Shown here in pieces: positions 7,958 through 18,944 of a stretch of 60,043 bases of DNA. Origin of the DNA: a bacterium (GTDB lineage Bacteria > Vulcanimicrobiota > Xenobia > Xenobiales > Xenobiaceae). The notes below the pieces were generated by a model. It had not been told where the DNA came from and made no database searches. It saw nothing but the letters and a program-made list of their open reading frames with translations. The DNA lies in NCBI GenBank assembly GCA_017458675.1, contig JAFTAM010000032.1, positions 1-60,043 of the forward strand. The letters run 5' to 3'. A program made the translations under genes and the position numbers. How positions within the stretch are numbered: position 1 is the stretch's first letter; each line of letters begins with the position of its first letter.

Positions 7958-10786
7958 TTATGGCTCTGCCTGACGGCGGCCCAGCGCCTTGCGCAGAAAT
8001 CTGCCCGTCCAGGACTGCGGGCAGGCGGCGACCTCTTCGGGGGTTCCGCAGGTTACGACCCGGCCGCCCCGGTCGCCCCCCTCGGGTCCCAGGTCTATCA
8101 GCCAGTCGCAGCATTTGATTACGTCTAAATTGTGTTCAATTATGATCATGGAATTGCCTGCGTCGGTCAATCTCTGCAGCACCCTCATCAGGCCGGCGAT
8201 ATCCTCGAAGTGCAGACCGGTGGTGGGCTCGTCCAGAATGTAGAGCGTATGGCCCTGAGCCGTCTTGGAAAGCTCAAAGGCCAGCTTGATGCGCTGGGCC
8301 TCGCCTCCCGAGAGGGTTGTGGCCGCCTGTCCAAGCTTTATGTAACCCAGGCCCACGTCGCAGAGGGTCTGCAGCTTAGTTCTGATGCGCCTGTGGTTGG
8401 CAAAGAATTCCAGTCCTTCCTCGGCGGTCATATCCAGAACTTCGGCGATGTTTTTGCCTTTGAAGCGTACTTCCAGAGTCTCCCGGTTGTAGCGCCGCCC
8501 GCCGCATACCTCGCAGGGCACGAAGACGTCGGGCAGAAAGTTCATTTCTATTTTGATGATGCCCTGACCCTGACAGGTTTCGCAGCGTCCGCCTTTGACG
8601 TTGAAGGAGAAGCGTCCCGGCTTGTAGGCGCGGATTTTAGCCTCCGGCGCGGCGGCGAAGAGGGTGCGGATAGGATCGAACATGCCGGTATAGGTGCAGG
8701 CGTTGGAGCGGGGGGTGCGCCCGATGGGGCTTTGGTCGATGACGATGAGCTTGTCGATATGTTCTGCGCCTTCAATTTCCCGGCAGAAGCCGACGTCCTC
8801 GACCTTGAGGCCCAGGCGCGCGGCCAGATTTTTGTAGAGAATTTCGTTAACAAAGGTGCTTTTGCCTGAGCCGGAAACCCCGGTTACGCCGACGATTCTG
8901 CCCAAGGGCACGCTTATGTCGACGTCTTTTAAATTGTTGCAGCGGCAGCCTCTGGCGGTGAGCCGCAGACCGTTTCCCGGTCGTCTGGTTTCGGGGATGG
9001 GAATGGATCTGCGCCCGCTCAGATAGTCGCCGGTCAGCGAGCGGCTGCTGGAGGTAATGTCCTCTAAGCTGCCCTGAGCCACGATCTCCCCTCCGTGGAT
9101 TCCTGCGCCCGGTCCGATATCGACAATATGATCGGCGGCGCGGATAGTATCCTCGTCATGCTCTACGACCACCAGGGTATTGCCCAGGTCGCGCAGATTC
9201 TGCAAAGTCTGCAGCAGGCGCTGATTGTCGCGCTGATGCAGTCCTATGGAAGGTTCGTCCAGAATATAGAGCACGCCCACCAGGCCCGAGCCTATCTGAG
9301 TGGCCAGGCGGATGCGCTGGGCTTCTCCGCCGGAAAGGGTAGCGGCGGTGCGGCTGAGGCTGAGATAATCCAGGCCCACGTTCAGCAAAAACTGCAGGCG
9401 GGCTTTGATCTCCCGGAGGATCATTTTGGCGATCTGGGCCTCGCGTTCGGAAAGCTCCAGCCCGTTGATCCAGTCTGCGGTTTTAAGAATAGAAAGATTG
9501 CAGAGTTCGGTTATGCCCATTTCCTGCACGGTGACGGCCCGGGCCTCGGGCTTGAGGCGGCTGCCTCCGCACTGCGAGCAGACGGAATTGACCCGATATT
9601 TGGACAGTTCCTCCTGCACCCATTCGGAATCGGAATCCTGCCAGCGCTTTTCCAGCATGTTCATAGCTCCGCTGAATTCGGCCAGCCGCTGACTGTCGTC
9701 ATTTCCGTAAAGGAGCAGTTCCCGCTGCTGAGGATCCAGTTTATCCCAGGGAATATCTAGGTCGATTAAATTCAGTTCGGCTAATCTTTCCAGCTTGGCC
9801 CAGAACCAGCTTTCGCTGGCAAAATAGCGGAAGGAGCGCACCGGCTTGCCCCAGGGGGCCAGAGCGCCCTGGCGCAGGCTCAGATTTTGATCGGGTACGA
9901 CTAAATTGAGATCCAGCTTGGATTCATAGCCCAGTCCCGAGCATTGGGGACAGGCGCCGAAGGGCGAATTGAAGGAAAAGAGGCGCGGCTCCAGGGCCTG
10001 AAAGGAAAGTCCGCAGTGGACGCAGGCCAGATTCTGACTGTATAGTTCGTCCCTGCCTTCGGCCGGCTGCAGAATTACGGTCCCGTCGCCCAGCTGCAGA
10101 GCCAGCTCCACCGATTCGGCCAGGCGGTGTTCGGCTTCGGCCTTGACCTGGACGCGGTCCACGACTATTTCAATATTGTGAATGACATAGCGGTCCAGAG
10201 AGGGCAGGTCCTCCTGATCGTCGAGGCGCAGTATCTGGCCGTCTATTCTGACTCTTACGAAGCCTTTATCGAGAATCTCCCTGAAGGTCTGCTGGAACTG
10301 GCCCTTGCGCCCCCTGACCACAGGGGCGAGTACGGTGAATTTTTCTCCGGAATGTTTTTTCAGCATGCCCTCGACGATCTGATCGACGGTCTGGGGCGTA
10401 ATGAGGCGGCCGCAGTCCGGACAGTGAGGCTGGCCGATGCGGGCGTAGAGAAGGCGCAGATAATCGTAAATTTCCGTGACGGTTCCCACGGTAGAGCGGG
10501 GGTTGGCCGAGGTCCCCTTCTGATCGATGGAGATCGCCGGGGAGAGCCCCTCGACGCTGTCAACGTCGGGCTTGTCGATCTTGCCCAGAAACTGGCGGGC
10601 GTAGGATGAGAGCGATTCCATGTAGCGCCGCCGTCCTTCGGCATAGACGGTGTCGAAGACTAAGGAGGACTTTCCCGAGCCGGACAGGCCGGTGACTACA
10701 GTGAGCTTCTGACGGGGCAGCGTTACGTCGATATTTTTGAGATTGTTTTCTCTGGCCCCTTTGACGACGATATTTTCCAATGCCAT
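7958..10786 (-). CDS. uvrA: Excinuclease ABC subunit A, 942 aa
   Basis: UvrA is the damage-sensing ATPase of nucleotide excision repair. Two ABC ATPase modules are visible: Walker A GLSGSGKS at residues 33-40 and GVSGSGKS near 635, each with an LSGGEAQRI signature (about 482 and 823). Zinc-finger cysteine pairs occur near 257-287 (CVHC, CPQC) and near 737-760 (CETC, CEVC). The length fits the family. Its start lies three bases after the uvrB stop, so the two are translated as one operon, uvrB first. Confidence 0.98.
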   Translation of the reverse strand: MALENIVVKGARENNLKNIDVTLPRQKLTVVTGLSGSGKSSLVFDTVYAEGRRRYMESLSSYARQFLGKIDKPDVDSVEGLSPAISIDQKGTSANPRSTVGTVTEIYDYLRLLYARIGQPHCPDCGRLITPQTVDQIVEGMLKKHSGEKFTVLAPVVRGRKGQFQQTFREILDKGFVRVRIDGQILRLDDQEDLPSLDRYVIHNIEIVVDRVQVKAEAEHRLAESVELALQLGDGTVILQPAEGRDELYSQNLACVHCGLSFQALEPRLFSFNSPFGACPQCSGLGYESKLDLNLVVPDQNLSLRQGALAPWGKPVRSFRYFASESWFWAKLERLAELNLIDLDIPWDKLDPQQRELLLYGNDDSQRLAEFSGAMNMLEKRWQDSDSEWVQEELSKYRVNSVCSQCGGSRLKPEARAVTVQEMGITELCNLSILKTADWINGLELSEREAQIAKMILREIKARLQFLLNVGLDYLSLSRTAATLSGGEAQRIRLATQIGSGLVGVLYILDEPSIGLHQRDNQRLLQTLQNLRDLGNTLVVVEHDEDTIRAADHIVDIGPGAGIHGGEIVAQGSLEDITSSSRSLTGDYLSGRRSIPIPETRRPGNGLRLTARGCRCNNLKDVDISVPLGRIVGVTGVSGSGKSTFVNEILYKNLAARLGLKVEDVGFCREIEGAEHIDKLIVIDQSPIGRTPRSNACTYTGMFDPIRTLFAAAPEAKIRAYKPGRFSFNVKGGRCETCQGQGIIKIEMNFLPDVFVPCEVCGGRRYNRETLEVRFKGKNIAEVLDMTAEEGLEFFANHRRIRTKLQTLCDVGLGYIKLGQAATTLSGGEAQRIKLAFELSKTAQGHTLYILDEPTTGLHFEDIAGLMRVLQRLTDAGNSMIIIEHNLDVIKCCDWLIDLGPEGGDRGGRVVTCGTPEEVAACPQSWTGRFLRKALGRRQAEP

Positions 10787-10789
10787 AGC

Positions 10790-12979
10790 TTATGCCTTAT
10801 ACTTTTTCTTTTTGCGCAGATATTCTTTAGCCTTCTGTTTTGCCTGGGCGGGTGGAGCAGCCTTGTCCTCCGCGGCGCTTCGGCGGCGGCGCTTGAACAG
10901 CGGCAGCTCGTCGCTGCTTTCGGCCAGCTCCAGAGCGGCGGCGATGGGCAGTCCCTCGAGAATATCGGTCAGGCGGCGCTTTAATTCGTACATTTTGTCG
11001 CGCAGGGCGGCGGCCAGCTCAAACTCCATATTTCCGGCGGCTTTGAGCATAGCTCCCTCGGTGTCGCAGATGAGCTGCCGCAGCTGAGCGATGTCAAGCT
11101 CGGCGGCGCTCTCCGAGGCGCCGGATGATAACGCCGCGGCGGGAGCATAATCGGAGCCTTCGGCGCCGACGCCGCTGCCGGAGCTTACCATGCCGAGTAT
11201 GTCTTTGACGGCTTTGCTGACGGTCTGAGGAACGATGTTATGCTCTTTGTTGTAGGCGATCTGGATGGCCCGGCGTCGGGAGGTTTCGTCGATGGCCGCC
11301 TGCATTGAGCCGGTCACGCTGTCGGCGTAAAGGATGACCTTGCCGTTGACGTTGCGGGCGGCGCGGCCTATGGTCTGAATCAGGCTGGTATTGGAGCGCA
11401 GGAAGCCCTCCTTGTCGGCGTCGAGAATGGCTACCAGGGAGACCTCGGGAAGGTCCACACCCTCGCGCAGCAGATTGATGCCCACCAGCACGTCAAATCT
11501 GCCCAAGCGCAGATCGCGCAGAATTTCTATGCGCTCTAAGGTATCAATATCGGAATGGAGATAGCGGACCCTTATATCGAGCTGGGTCAGATATTCGGTC
11601 AGGTCCTCGGCCATTTTTTTGGTGAGGGTGGTGACCAGGACGCGCTCCTGCCTTTGGGAACGGAGGCGGATCTCCTCGGCTAAATCGTCGATCTGTCCCT
11701 CGATGGGGCGGACCTCGACCTCGGGATCGACCAGTCCGGTGGGACGGATGATCTGCTCGACGATGAGATCGGAACGTTCCATTTCAAAAGGCCCCGGAGT
11801 AGCGCTCATAAAGACGATCTGTCCGGCCTTGGCAAAGAATTCCTCGGCGGAAAGGGGGCGGTTGTCATAGGCGGAGGGCAGGCGGAAGCCGTATTCGACC
11901 AGAGTCTTTTTGCGGGAGGCGTCGCCGGCCAGCATGGCCCGCAGCTGGGGAACGGCCACATGCGATTCGTCGATAAAAATGACATAATCTTCGGGAAAAT
12001 AATCGAGCAGCGTATAGGGAGGCTCTCCGGGCCTGCGTCCGGTCAGGTGGCGCGAGTAATTTTCAATGCCGCTGCAGTAGCCCAGTTCCTGCAGGACTTC
12101 GAGATCGTAATTGGTGCGCTGCTCGAGGCGCTGAGCTTCCAGGAGCTTGTCTTCCATGCGCAGCTCGCAGAGGCGTTCGGCCAGTTCCTCGCTTATCGAT
12201 TCGAGGGCTCTGGCCATCTTGTCGCCCGGCATCACATAGACCTTGGCCGGAGCTATGACGATGCGCTCGGGAGCGGCAGTGGTCTCCATGGTGACTGGGT
12301 CGAGTTCTTTCATCCTGTCGACCTCGTCGCCGAAAAATTCGATGCGGTAGATCTTGTCTTCGTCGATGGGATAGATGTCCAGAATGTCGCCGGTCATGCG
12401 GAAGCAGCCGTAATTTAAAATTTCGGTGCGCGTGTAGAACATGGCGATGAGGCGGTGGAGGAGTTCCTGGCGGTCCATCTCCTGGCCGGGACGGAAGACC
12501 AGGAGCATGTCTTTGTAATCTTCGGGGTTGCCAAGGCCGTAGATGCAGGAGACCGAGGCCACGCAGAGGACGTCGCGCCGCTGCATGGCGGCCTGAATGG
12601 CGGAATGGCGCAGGCGGTCGATCTCCTCGTTGAGGGCGGAATCCTTTTCGATATAGCTGTCGCTTTGGGGCAGATAAGCCTCAGGACGGTAATAATCGAA
12701 GTAGGAAACGAAATATTCGACCGCGTTGTCGGGGAAGAATTCTTTAAACTCTGAGGTGAGCTGGGCGGCCAGAGTTTTGTTGGGACTTATGACCAGAGCC
12801 GGCCGGTTGAGCCTGGCGATGACCGAAGCCACCGTAAAGGTCTTGCCGGTTCCCGTGGCTCCCAGCAGAGTCGTATATTTGCGCCCCGACTGCAGGCTTT
12901 TAACCAGCGACTCTATAGCCTGGGGCTGATCTCCCCGGGGAGGGAAGGGAGCCTTGAAAATAAATGAATCTGCGCACAT
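10790..12979 (-). CDS. uvrB: Excinuclease ABC subunit B, 729 aa
   Basis: UvrB is the helicase-like subunit that verifies damage after loading by UvrA and positions UvrC. Seen: Walker A GATGTGKT at residues 40-47, the beta-hairpin tyrosines in [13 protein letters not shown] (about 93-105), a DESH helicase box, and a C-terminal UVR domain that pairs with UvrC (about 655-690). The C-terminus is longer than usual, with an Ala/Ser-rich linker and a Lys-rich tail. The ATG at 12979 is preferred over a TTG at 13009, which lacks a ribosome-binding site. uvrC is not in the window. Confidence 0.98.
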   Translation of the reverse strand: MCADSFIFKAPFPPRGDQPQAIESLVKSLQSGRKYTTLLGATGTGKTFTVASVIARLNRPALVISPNKTLAAQLTSEFKEFFPDNAVEYFVSYFDYYRPEAYLPQSDSYIEKDSALNEEIDRLRHSAIQAAMQRRDVLCVASVSCIYGLGNPEDYKDMLLVFRPGQEMDRQELLHRLIAMFYTRTEILNYGCFRMTGDILDIYPIDEDKIYRIEFFGDEVDRMKELDPVTMETTAAPERIVIAPAKVYVMPGDKMARALESISEELAERLCELRMEDKLLEAQRLEQRTNYDLEVLQELGYCSGIENYSRHLTGRRPGEPPYTLLDYFPEDYVIFIDESHVAVPQLRAMLAGDASRKKTLVEYGFRLPSAYDNRPLSAEEFFAKAGQIVFMSATPGPFEMERSDLIVEQIIRPTGLVDPEVEVRPIEGQIDDLAEEIRLRSQRQERVLVTTLTKKMAEDLTEYLTQLDIRVRYLHSDIDTLERIEILRDLRLGRFDVLVGINLLREGVDLPEVSLVAILDADKEGFLRSNTSLIQTIGRAARNVNGKVILYADSVTGSMQAAIDETSRRRAIQIAYNKEHNIVPQTVSKAVKDILGMVSSGSGVGAEGSDYAPAAALSSGASESAAELDIAQLRQLICDTEGAMLKAAGNMEFELAAALRDKMYELKRRLTDILEGLPIAAALELAESSDELPLFKRRRRSAAEDKAAPPAQAKQKAKEYLRKKKKYKA

Positions 12980-13095
12980 ATCAATATCGCTCTTTTTACA
13001 GAGAGGCAATTTTTTCTTGCCGGATAAAGGAACTCATATTTTTTTCTTATAAGAGATATCTTCAGGTTTTAATAGGTTATTGATTTTACGGTCAG

Positions 13096-15069
13096 ATGAA
13101 GCTTTTCCATTGGATAATTGCCGGCCTGCTTTATGCCGTTTTGATATGTTATCTGGCGCTGCCGGTTTTCTCCGGGGACGATTCGGCGGTGCTGGGCTTT
13201 TTAAACGACGATTTTTTTGATGAAACGATGCTGACCGGGACTGTTTGCGAGGCTCTGCGCAAGGGAGAATTTCCTCTTTATCTCAAGGCCATGGATTTTC
13301 CGGAGGAGAGAAATCTATTCACCATATATAAATTGTATCTGCACTCTCTGCTGGGAGCTTCTCTGAAGGCGTTTTTCCCCTGGCCCATGTGGTGGAATGC
13401 GGCGGTGATCGGGGCCGTCTGGATGAGCTGTATGGCGGCTTACTGGATGTGTCTGCGCATAAGCGATTCTAAGGTATTTTCCTGGCTGGGCGGTCTGTTT
13501 TTCGCCTTTGGTCAATATACGGTTCTGCAGATCAGCTGGGGACATATTCCTCAGCTTCTGAATATTTTTGCTCTCATTGCCGTCGGCGCCCTGGCTTTGC
13601 TGTTCACCGCCCCCGAAGAGAAGGCGGCCGAAACAGAGGGAGAAAAACGCGAAAATCATGGCGTTCCTTTCTCATGGAAGGTCAATCTGGCGCTGCTGGG
13701 AGTCTGTACGGTTTTGAGTACCTGTACTTATTTAATAACCGGCATGCTCCTTGCCTTTATAGGCTTTATATTGTTGTTGTCGGCTTTTCCTCAGCTGAAC
13801 AGACAGAAGCTTATGCTTCTGTCGTTTTGCGTAATGCTGACGGCTTTAGCTTTGGCGCCTCTGCTTGTTTATACCGTAAATGTCGACCAGGATCTGCAGA
13901 TGTATGTAATGGGGATGGAAGAGGATTATATAGATAATTCTCTGGTAAGCTGCAGCGATTCGGCCTTGTTTCCTCTGAGCGGCCGAAGGGTGCAGCTGCT
14001 TTATCCCGGCGTTATTTTGAACATCTTTCTGGCTTTGGTTCTGATAATTTGGTATATAGGCAATATAAAATATAAAAATGAAGCCTCGGTATGGCTTTTT
14101 ATTGCGGTTGTTCTTGGCATTATAGGCATGGGCCCCTATTGGGCCCTGGGAGAGAGCGTCTTTGTCGATAAGCAGGGCGGTTATGTTTTAGCTCCTTTAG
14201 GATACCTTTTAAAATGTTCTGGACTGATCAGATATTGGCGCGTCCCCTGCAACGTCGTGCCTTTGGCGAAGGCGGCTTCTTTGCTGGCCCTGTCGTTCAG
14301 CTTTAACTATTTGTCGGCGGATATAAAGGGAGTTTTTCAGAAAAAGAATCGGTTTAAAGCTGCTTGTCAGGCTTTAATTTTTGTTTTGGCCCTGACTTTG
14401 CTGTTTGTCTATAGCTCGGCCTGCGCAGCCATAGGCCGGATTTCTGCCGGAAAAACTGCAGGCGTTTCTTATTATCCCTGTTCTGAATTTTATGTTCCCG
14501 AATGGTGCAGATTTTTGGAGCGGCAGCCTGAGGGAGCGATAGTTGATTTCCCCGGCGGATATTGTACTAATACCTGGCAGCTTTACTGTCTGCACGGCCA
14601 TCCTGCCTGCTCAGGCAAGCGCTATGAAAGCAGAAACTTTGACAATAATTATTTCCTGAAAAAGACCAGGCTGCTGAACGAAGTTATGGTTAAGCCCTAT
14701 GCTGCAGGCAGGAAGCCGGACAGTTCCGGTTCTGAGCTGCCTTATGGAGTTTTTGCGCCTCGCTTCGGTTTTGAAGACAACAGGCCTAAAAGGCTCCATC
14801 TCGATATGTCGAAGCGCGAATTTACTTTGGGAGTTGAGCAGGGCTACCGTGCTTTATATTTTGCCGGTCTGCGCTATTTTATTCTGCATAAGGCTAATTC
14901 TTTCTGGCTGTCTCCGGAGCATGGCGAGTATGTTTACAATAACTTTGCTTCCTGGCTGAGACGTTACTGCGGCGAGCCGGTTTTCAGCGATGAAAACGCT
15001 GAAATTTTTAAAGCGCCCCCTCCCGACGAAGCTGAGGGAATGCTTGAATATCTCGATAATTTGAATTAA
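13096..15069 (+). CDS. Multi-pass membrane protein, GT-C glycosyltransferase-like, 657 aa
   Basis: About 11-12 hydrophobic segments fill the first 460 residues. A soluble domain of about 200 residues follows. An acidic NDDFFDE run sits in the first large loop, where GT-C glycosyltransferases (users of polyprenyl-phosphate sugars) carry their catalytic aspartates. On that basis it may move sugars onto wall, lipid or protein acceptors outside the membrane. This is inference from topology, and I see no family-specific motif. It is divergent from uvrB and lies 37 bp upstream of the antiporter gene, so the two are probably co-transcribed. Confidence 0.75.
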   Translation: MKLFHWIIAGLLYAVLICYLALPVFSGDDSAVLGFLNDDFFDETMLTGTVCEALRKGEFPLYLKAMDFPEERNLFTIYKLYLHSLLGASLKAFFPWPMWWNAAVIGAVWMSCMAAYWMCLRISDSKVFSWLGGLFFAFGQYTVLQISWGHIPQLLNIFALIAVGALALLFTAPEEKAAETEGEKRENHGVPFSWKVNLALLGVCTVLSTCTYLITGMLLAFIGFILLLSAFPQLNRQKLMLLSFCVMLTALALAPLLVYTVNVDQDLQMYVMGMEEDYIDNSLVSCSDSALFPLSGRRVQLLYPGVILNIFLALVLIIWYIGNIKYKNEASVWLFIAVVLGIIGMGPYWALGESVFVDKQGGYVLAPLGYLLKCSGLIRYWRVPCNVVPLAKAASLLALSFSFNYLSADIKGVFQKKNRFKAACQALIFVLALTLLFVYSSACAAIGRISAGKTAGVSYYPCSEFYVPEWCRFLERQPEGAIVDFPGGYCTNTWQLYCLHGHPACSGKRYESRNFDNNYFLKKTRLLNEVMVKPYAAGRKPDSSGSELPYGVFAPRFGFEDNRPKRLHLDMSKREFTLGVEQGYRALYFAGLRYFILHKANSFWLSPEHGEYVYNNFASWLRRYCGEPVFSDENAEIFKAPPPDEAEGMLEYLDNLN

Positions 15070-15106
15070 AATTCTGATCTGCTTATTTAGCTGAAAAGGA
15101 GTTCAT

Positions 15107-16828
15107 ATGGGCATAGCCGGTGATATAGTATTGATAGTGGTGGCGGGCTGGTTCTGCGGCCTGATTGCCCAGAAACTGAAGCTTCCCGTAGTTTTGGGTT
15201 ATATTGTGGCGGGAATTCTGGTAAGTCCCAACACCTTCGGGCCGAAAATCGTCAACCTGGAGCAGGTGGAGCTGCTGGCCGATATCGGCGTGGCTCTTCT
15301 GCTGTTTACGGTCGGTCTGGAGTTCCCCCTTGAAAAGCTTTCGCCGGTTAAAAATATAGCTTTAATCGGTACGCCGATTCAGATCATCGCTTCCGTAGCC
15401 GTAGGAGTAGTCATAGGCTTTTTTTATGATTGGAATATGCTCTCGTGTATCTGGTTTGGCTGTATTATCTCCGTTTCCAGTACGATGGTGGTTCTGAAAG
15501 TTTTGGGAGACCGGGGACTTACCGGTACGCTTTCCAGTCAGGTTATGACGGCAATTCTGATCATGCAGGATTTGGCGGTCATTCCCATGTTGATTCTTTT
15601 GCCGGAATTGGAACATCTGAGCAGCGGCCTGGGAGTTCTGGCTCAGGCTATTGTCAAGTCTGTTCTGCTGCTGGTCTTTGTGGCGTCGTTCTTAGCTACC
15701 GCCGTTCCGAAATTTATTGCCCGGATAGCCGAACTTGGCTCCCGCGAGCTCTTTATGGTGACGGTTCTGGCCTTCGGCCTGGGTATGGGACTGATAACCT
15801 ATAAAATCGGTCTTTCCTTTGCCTTCGGCGCCTTTTTGGGAGGTATTGTTCTTTCCCGTTCAGATTTCAACCATCATGCTCTGAGTGAAATAACGCCCCT
15901 CAAGGATCTTTTTTCTCTGCTGTTTTTCGTCAGCGTTGGCATGCTGCTCGATCTGGGCTTTGTATATCATAACATTATGCTGATTCTGCTGACCATCCTG
16001 TTTATTTTTATCGGCAAGGGTCTGGTTTTCGGCTTGGTGACGAGGATGTTCGGCTATGTCAATATTATGCCTCTGGCGGTAGGTCTGTATATGTTTCAGG
16101 TGGGCGAATTCGCTTTCGTTTTGGCCCGGACCGGAATTCACTGCGGCGGCATCAGCAAGGAACTCTATCTGCTGTCGATAACCGTGGCCGCCGTTACCAT
16201 CGCCATAACTCCCTTCTTTGCCAACATGGCCGATCCCATTTACCAGTGGTGGCGCCGGCGCTGCAACAGCAAGGTTAAACATACCATAACCGTTGAAAAA
16301 AGCGAGATGGAAAATCATATCGTCATTATCGGCTATGGCAGAATGGGAAGCTTTATTGCCAAGGCTATGCCGGCAGATAAGAGAGTTTTGGTCATAGAGG
16401 CTCATCCCGCCCGAGTGAGGGCGGCCAAAACGGACGGTTTTGAGGTTATAGGCGGCGACGCTTCTTCGAAAATACTGCTGAAGGCGGCCAATTTGGAAAA
16501 AGCGGCTATCGCCGTTATGACTATTCCCGATCCTTTGGTTTCCACGTTAACTCAGGAAATGATCCACAGCTTAAATCCCAACCTCAGAGTTTTGGCCAGA
16601 GCGACCAGTATTGAGCATATGCAGAAGATGATCGCCAAGGGCTGCAGCGAGGCCATGGTACCTGAATTTGAGGCCAGTCTGTCTATTCTCAGAGATATGT
16701 CCAACATTTTGAGCTTAAAGAACTTATCTATTGAGCAGTATGTCAGCGAGGTGCGCTCCAAGCAGTACGGCCCGCTTTTAAAGGGCACGGCCAGCATCCG
16801 CAGGACAAAGATCATAGAACCTGACTGA
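15107..16828 (+). CDS. CPA2-family cation/proton antiporter with RCK domain, 573 aa
   Basis: Residues about 1-385 form some twelve membrane segments of the KefB/YbaL type, with the characteristic GYIVAGILVSP and LLFTVGLEF elements near the N-terminus. A cytosolic TrkA-N/RCK domain starts near residue 403 with the nucleotide-binding GYGRMG and continues to about 525. Such proteins exchange K+ or Na+ for protons under control of NAD(H) or other ligands. AAGGAG lies before the ATG. Ion specificity cannot be read from sequence. Confidence 0.92.
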   Translation: MGIAGDIVLIVVAGWFCGLIAQKLKLPVVLGYIVAGILVSPNTFGPKIVNLEQVELLADIGVALLLFTVGLEFPLEKLSPVKNIALIGTPIQIIASVAVGVVIGFFYDWNMLSCIWFGCIISVSSTMVVLKVLGDRGLTGTLSSQVMTAILIMQDLAVIPMLILLPELEHLSSGLGVLAQAIVKSVLLLVFVASFLATAVPKFIARIAELGSRELFMVTVLAFGLGMGLITYKIGLSFAFGAFLGGIVLSRSDFNHHALSEITPLKDLFSLLFFVSVGMLLDLGFVYHNIMLILLTILFIFIGKGLVFGLVTRMFGYVNIMPLAVGLYMFQVGEFAFVLARTGIHCGGISKELYLLSITVAAVTIAITPFFANMADPIYQWWRRRCNSKVKHTITVEKSEMENHIVIIGYGRMGSFIAKAMPADKRVLVIEAHPARVRAAKTDGFEVIGGDASSKILLKAANLEKAAIAVMTIPDPLVSTLTQEMIHSLNPNLRVLARATSIEHMQKMIAKGCSEAMVPEFEASLSILRDMSNILSLKNLSIEQYVSEVRSKQYGPLLKGTASIRRTKIIEPD

Positions 16829-16943
16829 TTTTTAACAATTGAAGAACAATCTTTATCGGCGTTTGGGCTTAAAATTAAATCTGGCGGATATATTCCGTGA
16901 AAAATAAGGAAGTCTGCTTAATCTGTTCGGGAGAGGTCAATAA

Positions 16944-17471
16944 ATGCGCTTTATCAATCGGAACATTGTTATTATGCTGGCTTTAGTGCTGGCCTGTCTA
17001 TGGGGCGGGGCGAACAGAGCCTTTGCCGACGAAGAAGGCTACGAGCGGGAAGCGGAGGTCTGCAGAAATTTGGCTGCGGACTTTTTGAGAGATATGAAAG
17101 AGGGGCGTTCGGTTTGGAACTACCTTTCTTCTGCCAGCAAAGAGTCTTTTATTCAGCTGTTCCTGGAAACCATGAAGGAGGACGGCGAGGAAATTCCCCT
17201 GAGCGACAACAGCATCAGGGCCATACTGGAGATTGAGCTGGCCGACGAGAACAGCGAGCTGAGCCAGATAGTATGGAAGGGACTGGCCGAATGTTTTGAA
17301 GGAGTGGAACTGCCGGATGATTCTTCTTTTGAAGTACAGGTTAACGGCAGAGAAGCTTATGTCTTTGTCAATGAGGATGATGTTTTAAAGTTATTTTATG
17401 AGGGCAGGGGCTGGAAGGTCGGTATTTTTGAGAGCTTTTCCGAGTCTGAACAGGAAAATGCCGAGCAGTAG
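16944..17471 (+). CDS. Small exported protein, possibly NTF2-like, 175 aa
   Basis: A signal peptide ends near residue 28 (AFAD). The mature domain has three parts: an N-terminal helical pair, an acidic stretch with 'ADENSELS', and a C-terminal beta region with 'VNGREAYVFVNEDD' and 'GRGWKVG'. That layout is shared with the genes at 17513, 18066 and 18945 and resembles small NTF2-like (DUF4878-type) domains. No catalytic residues are evident. GGGAGAGG precedes the ATG. Function unknown. It is the first of a local cluster of four exported proteins downstream of the antiporter. Confidence 0.75.
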   Translation: MRFINRNIVIMLALVLACLWGGANRAFADEEGYEREAEVCRNLAADFLRDMKEGRSVWNYLSSASKESFIQLFLETMKEDGEEIPLSDNSIRAILEIELADENSELSQIVWKGLAECFEGVELPDDSSFEVQVNGREAYVFVNEDDVLKLFYEGRGWKVGIFESFSESEQENAEQ

Positions 17472-17512
17472 CTGTACAGATATTTTTATAAGTTAATTGG
17501 AGGTTGAATACA

Positions 17513-17983
17513 ATGTTAAACACTAGACGCAATACCGCTTTGGTTCTGGCTTTGGCTTTTCTGCTTCTGTTGGGATTTTCAGCCCCTTCGCGGGCCGACG
17601 ATCCCGGCGCGGTGGCCAAGACCTTTTTCAATAAGCTGGTGGCCGGTCAGTCTGTTTGGAATATGCTGACTAAGCAGAGTCAGGAGATCATGATTCAGAT
17701 GGTTATGGCCCAGGCCAAGCAGGAAAAGAGCTTAGAGGGCGTCGACGCCAAAGAGATTGAAGCTTTTGCCCGCCAGGAGCTGGCCAATGAAAACGGCGAA
17801 CTGTCCAAGTCTATGTGGCAGGAAGTTAAAAAAGAACTGGCCGGCGTCGGGACCATCACCGTAAAGGACGTTAAGGTCAACGGCAATACGGCTGTGGTAA
17901 CGGTAAACGACGGCAGCACTATGAACCTCTATAATGAGGGCGGCGCCTGGAAAGTCGGTTTGATGGAAAGCATTTCTCAGTAA
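17513..17983 (+). CDS. Small exported protein, paralogue of the 18945 gene, 156 aa
   Basis: Signal peptide to about residue 28 (SRADD). The mature part has 'KTFFNKLVAGQSVWNMLTKQ' and ends 'GGAWKVG', closely matching the product of 18945-19424 along its whole length and more distantly those of 16944 and 18066. The ATG at 17513 is preferred because GGAGG sits nine bases upstream. The in-frame TTG at 17504 touches the GGAGG and cannot be used. The fold looks like a small NTF2-like domain, and function is unknown. Its own terminator follows at 18009. Confidence 0.8.
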   Translation: MLNTRRNTALVLALAFLLLLGFSAPSRADDPGAVAKTFFNKLVAGQSVWNMLTKQSQEIMIQMVMAQAKQEKSLEGVDAKEIEAFARQELANENGELSKSMWQEVKKELAGVGTITVKDVKVNGNTAVVTVNDGSTMNLYNEGGAWKVGLMESISQ

Positions 17984-18008
17984 GCTCGTAAGGGCGGTCA
18001 AATTGCAG

Positions 18009-18044
18009 AAGCCGGTTTTATTATGAGTAATAAGACCGGCTTTT
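18009..18044 (+). terminator. Intrinsic terminator after 17513 gene
   Basis: AAGCCGGT (18009-18016) pairs with ACCGGCTT (18035-18042), extended inward by TTATTA/TAATAA and followed by T-rich sequence. A related hairpin stands at the same place after the paralogue (19448-19489). Confidence 0.7.
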
Positions 18045-18065
18045 ATATAATACGGGAGGACCAAA

Positions 18066-18599
18066 ATGACGTCTTTTTACAGAAAAATCAGTTTCGTATT
18101 ACTCTGCGGATTTCTCTTGCTCTTCGCCGGCGCCGCGGCGTTCTCTCAGGAATCGGAAGAGGGCGAAGCAAAAGAAGTCAGAGACGCCCTGACGGTTATA
18201 ATGTTCGATTTAGTCTCCGGTAAGCCGATGTATTATCACATGACCCAAAACAGCCGAGATTACATTTTTAATCTTTTTGTCAATAAGCTGAAGAAGGACG
18301 GGCAATGGGAGCCGTTTATGGCCGAGCTGAAGTCTAAAGGCATAAACGAAAGGCAGGCTATGCCGCTCATCAGAAGGCAGTTCGATCTTGAAATGGCGGA
18401 CCCGGAAAGAGCCAAAAGGGTTGCTCCTTCGCCGGAACTGCTGCGCGGCGTCAAAGCGGAGGAATGTCAGATAAAAGTTGAAGGCAGTCACGCCTTTGTT
18501 CAGTTTCCCAACGCCCCTGAGTGGAGGATGGTTAAAGAAGGCGGTAAATGGAAGCTGGATATGACGGATTGGTTCAGACGGACCGGAGGCGGATTCTAG
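18066..18599 (+). CDS. Small exported protein, 177 aa, distant paralogue
   Basis: A hydrophobic signal peptide ends near residue 27 (AAAFSQ). The mature domain keeps the order seen in its neighbours: helix with 'LVSGKPMYYHMTQNSRDYI', an acidic middle with 'FDLEMADPERA', and a C-terminal beta part ending 'EGGKWKLDM'. It is the most divergent of the four. GGGAGGA precedes the ATG by five bases. Function unknown. A copy of this kind next to close paralogues suggests repeated local duplication. Confidence 0.72.
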   Translation: MTSFYRKISFVLLCGFLLLFAGAAAFSQESEEGEAKEVRDALTVIMFDLVSGKPMYYHMTQNSRDYIFNLFVNKLKKDGQWEPFMAELKSKGINERQAMPLIRRQFDLEMADPERAKRVAPSPELLRGVKAEECQIKVEGSHAFVQFPNAPEWRMVKEGGKWKLDMTDWFRRTGGGF

Positions 18600-18671
18600 A
18601 TTTTCTGTCCTTGGGAGCCTTCCGGGCATGCTACTTTAGCGAGAGGGGAAAAAGGATATTTTCCTGGAGGC

Positions 18672-18845
18672 CTAAGCCGCCAGGCAGAAGATCTTTTCGT
18701 ACTGCTTTGGACTCATACAGTCTAACGACAGTTTGATGCGTTTTTCAATGTACAATATGAGGCCATCTTTAAGAATAGTTATAAATTCCAAAATGCTCAC
18801 GCCGCTCTAATCTTTGTTATAAAACATATCATTTTCTATTTGTAG
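18672..18845 (-). pseudogene. Remnant of an IS3-family transposase (OrfB C-terminus)
   Basis: Reading leftward, a fragment includes 'ENDMFYNKD', an in-frame stop where IS3-group proteins normally have Trp, then 'SGVSILEFI' and 'EKRIKLSLDCMSPKQYEK'. This is the C-terminal end of the IS150-like integrase (rve) domain, whose usual form reads 'MFY-(G/N)-W-GVS--EFI' and 'YN-KRIK-SL-GMSP-EYR'. A few residues before EKRIK are missing. The rest of the element is absent, so this is a dead scar. It lies directly upstream of the paralogue at 18945. Confidence 0.75.
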
Positions 18846-18944
18846 GAAAAGGCGGCATATTTGCACGCTTTTTGTTTCCCTGAACAGGAAAAAACGACCG
18901 CTGGATGTACAAATAACCAGTTTAGTTTTTCGGAGGTTGTAAAA

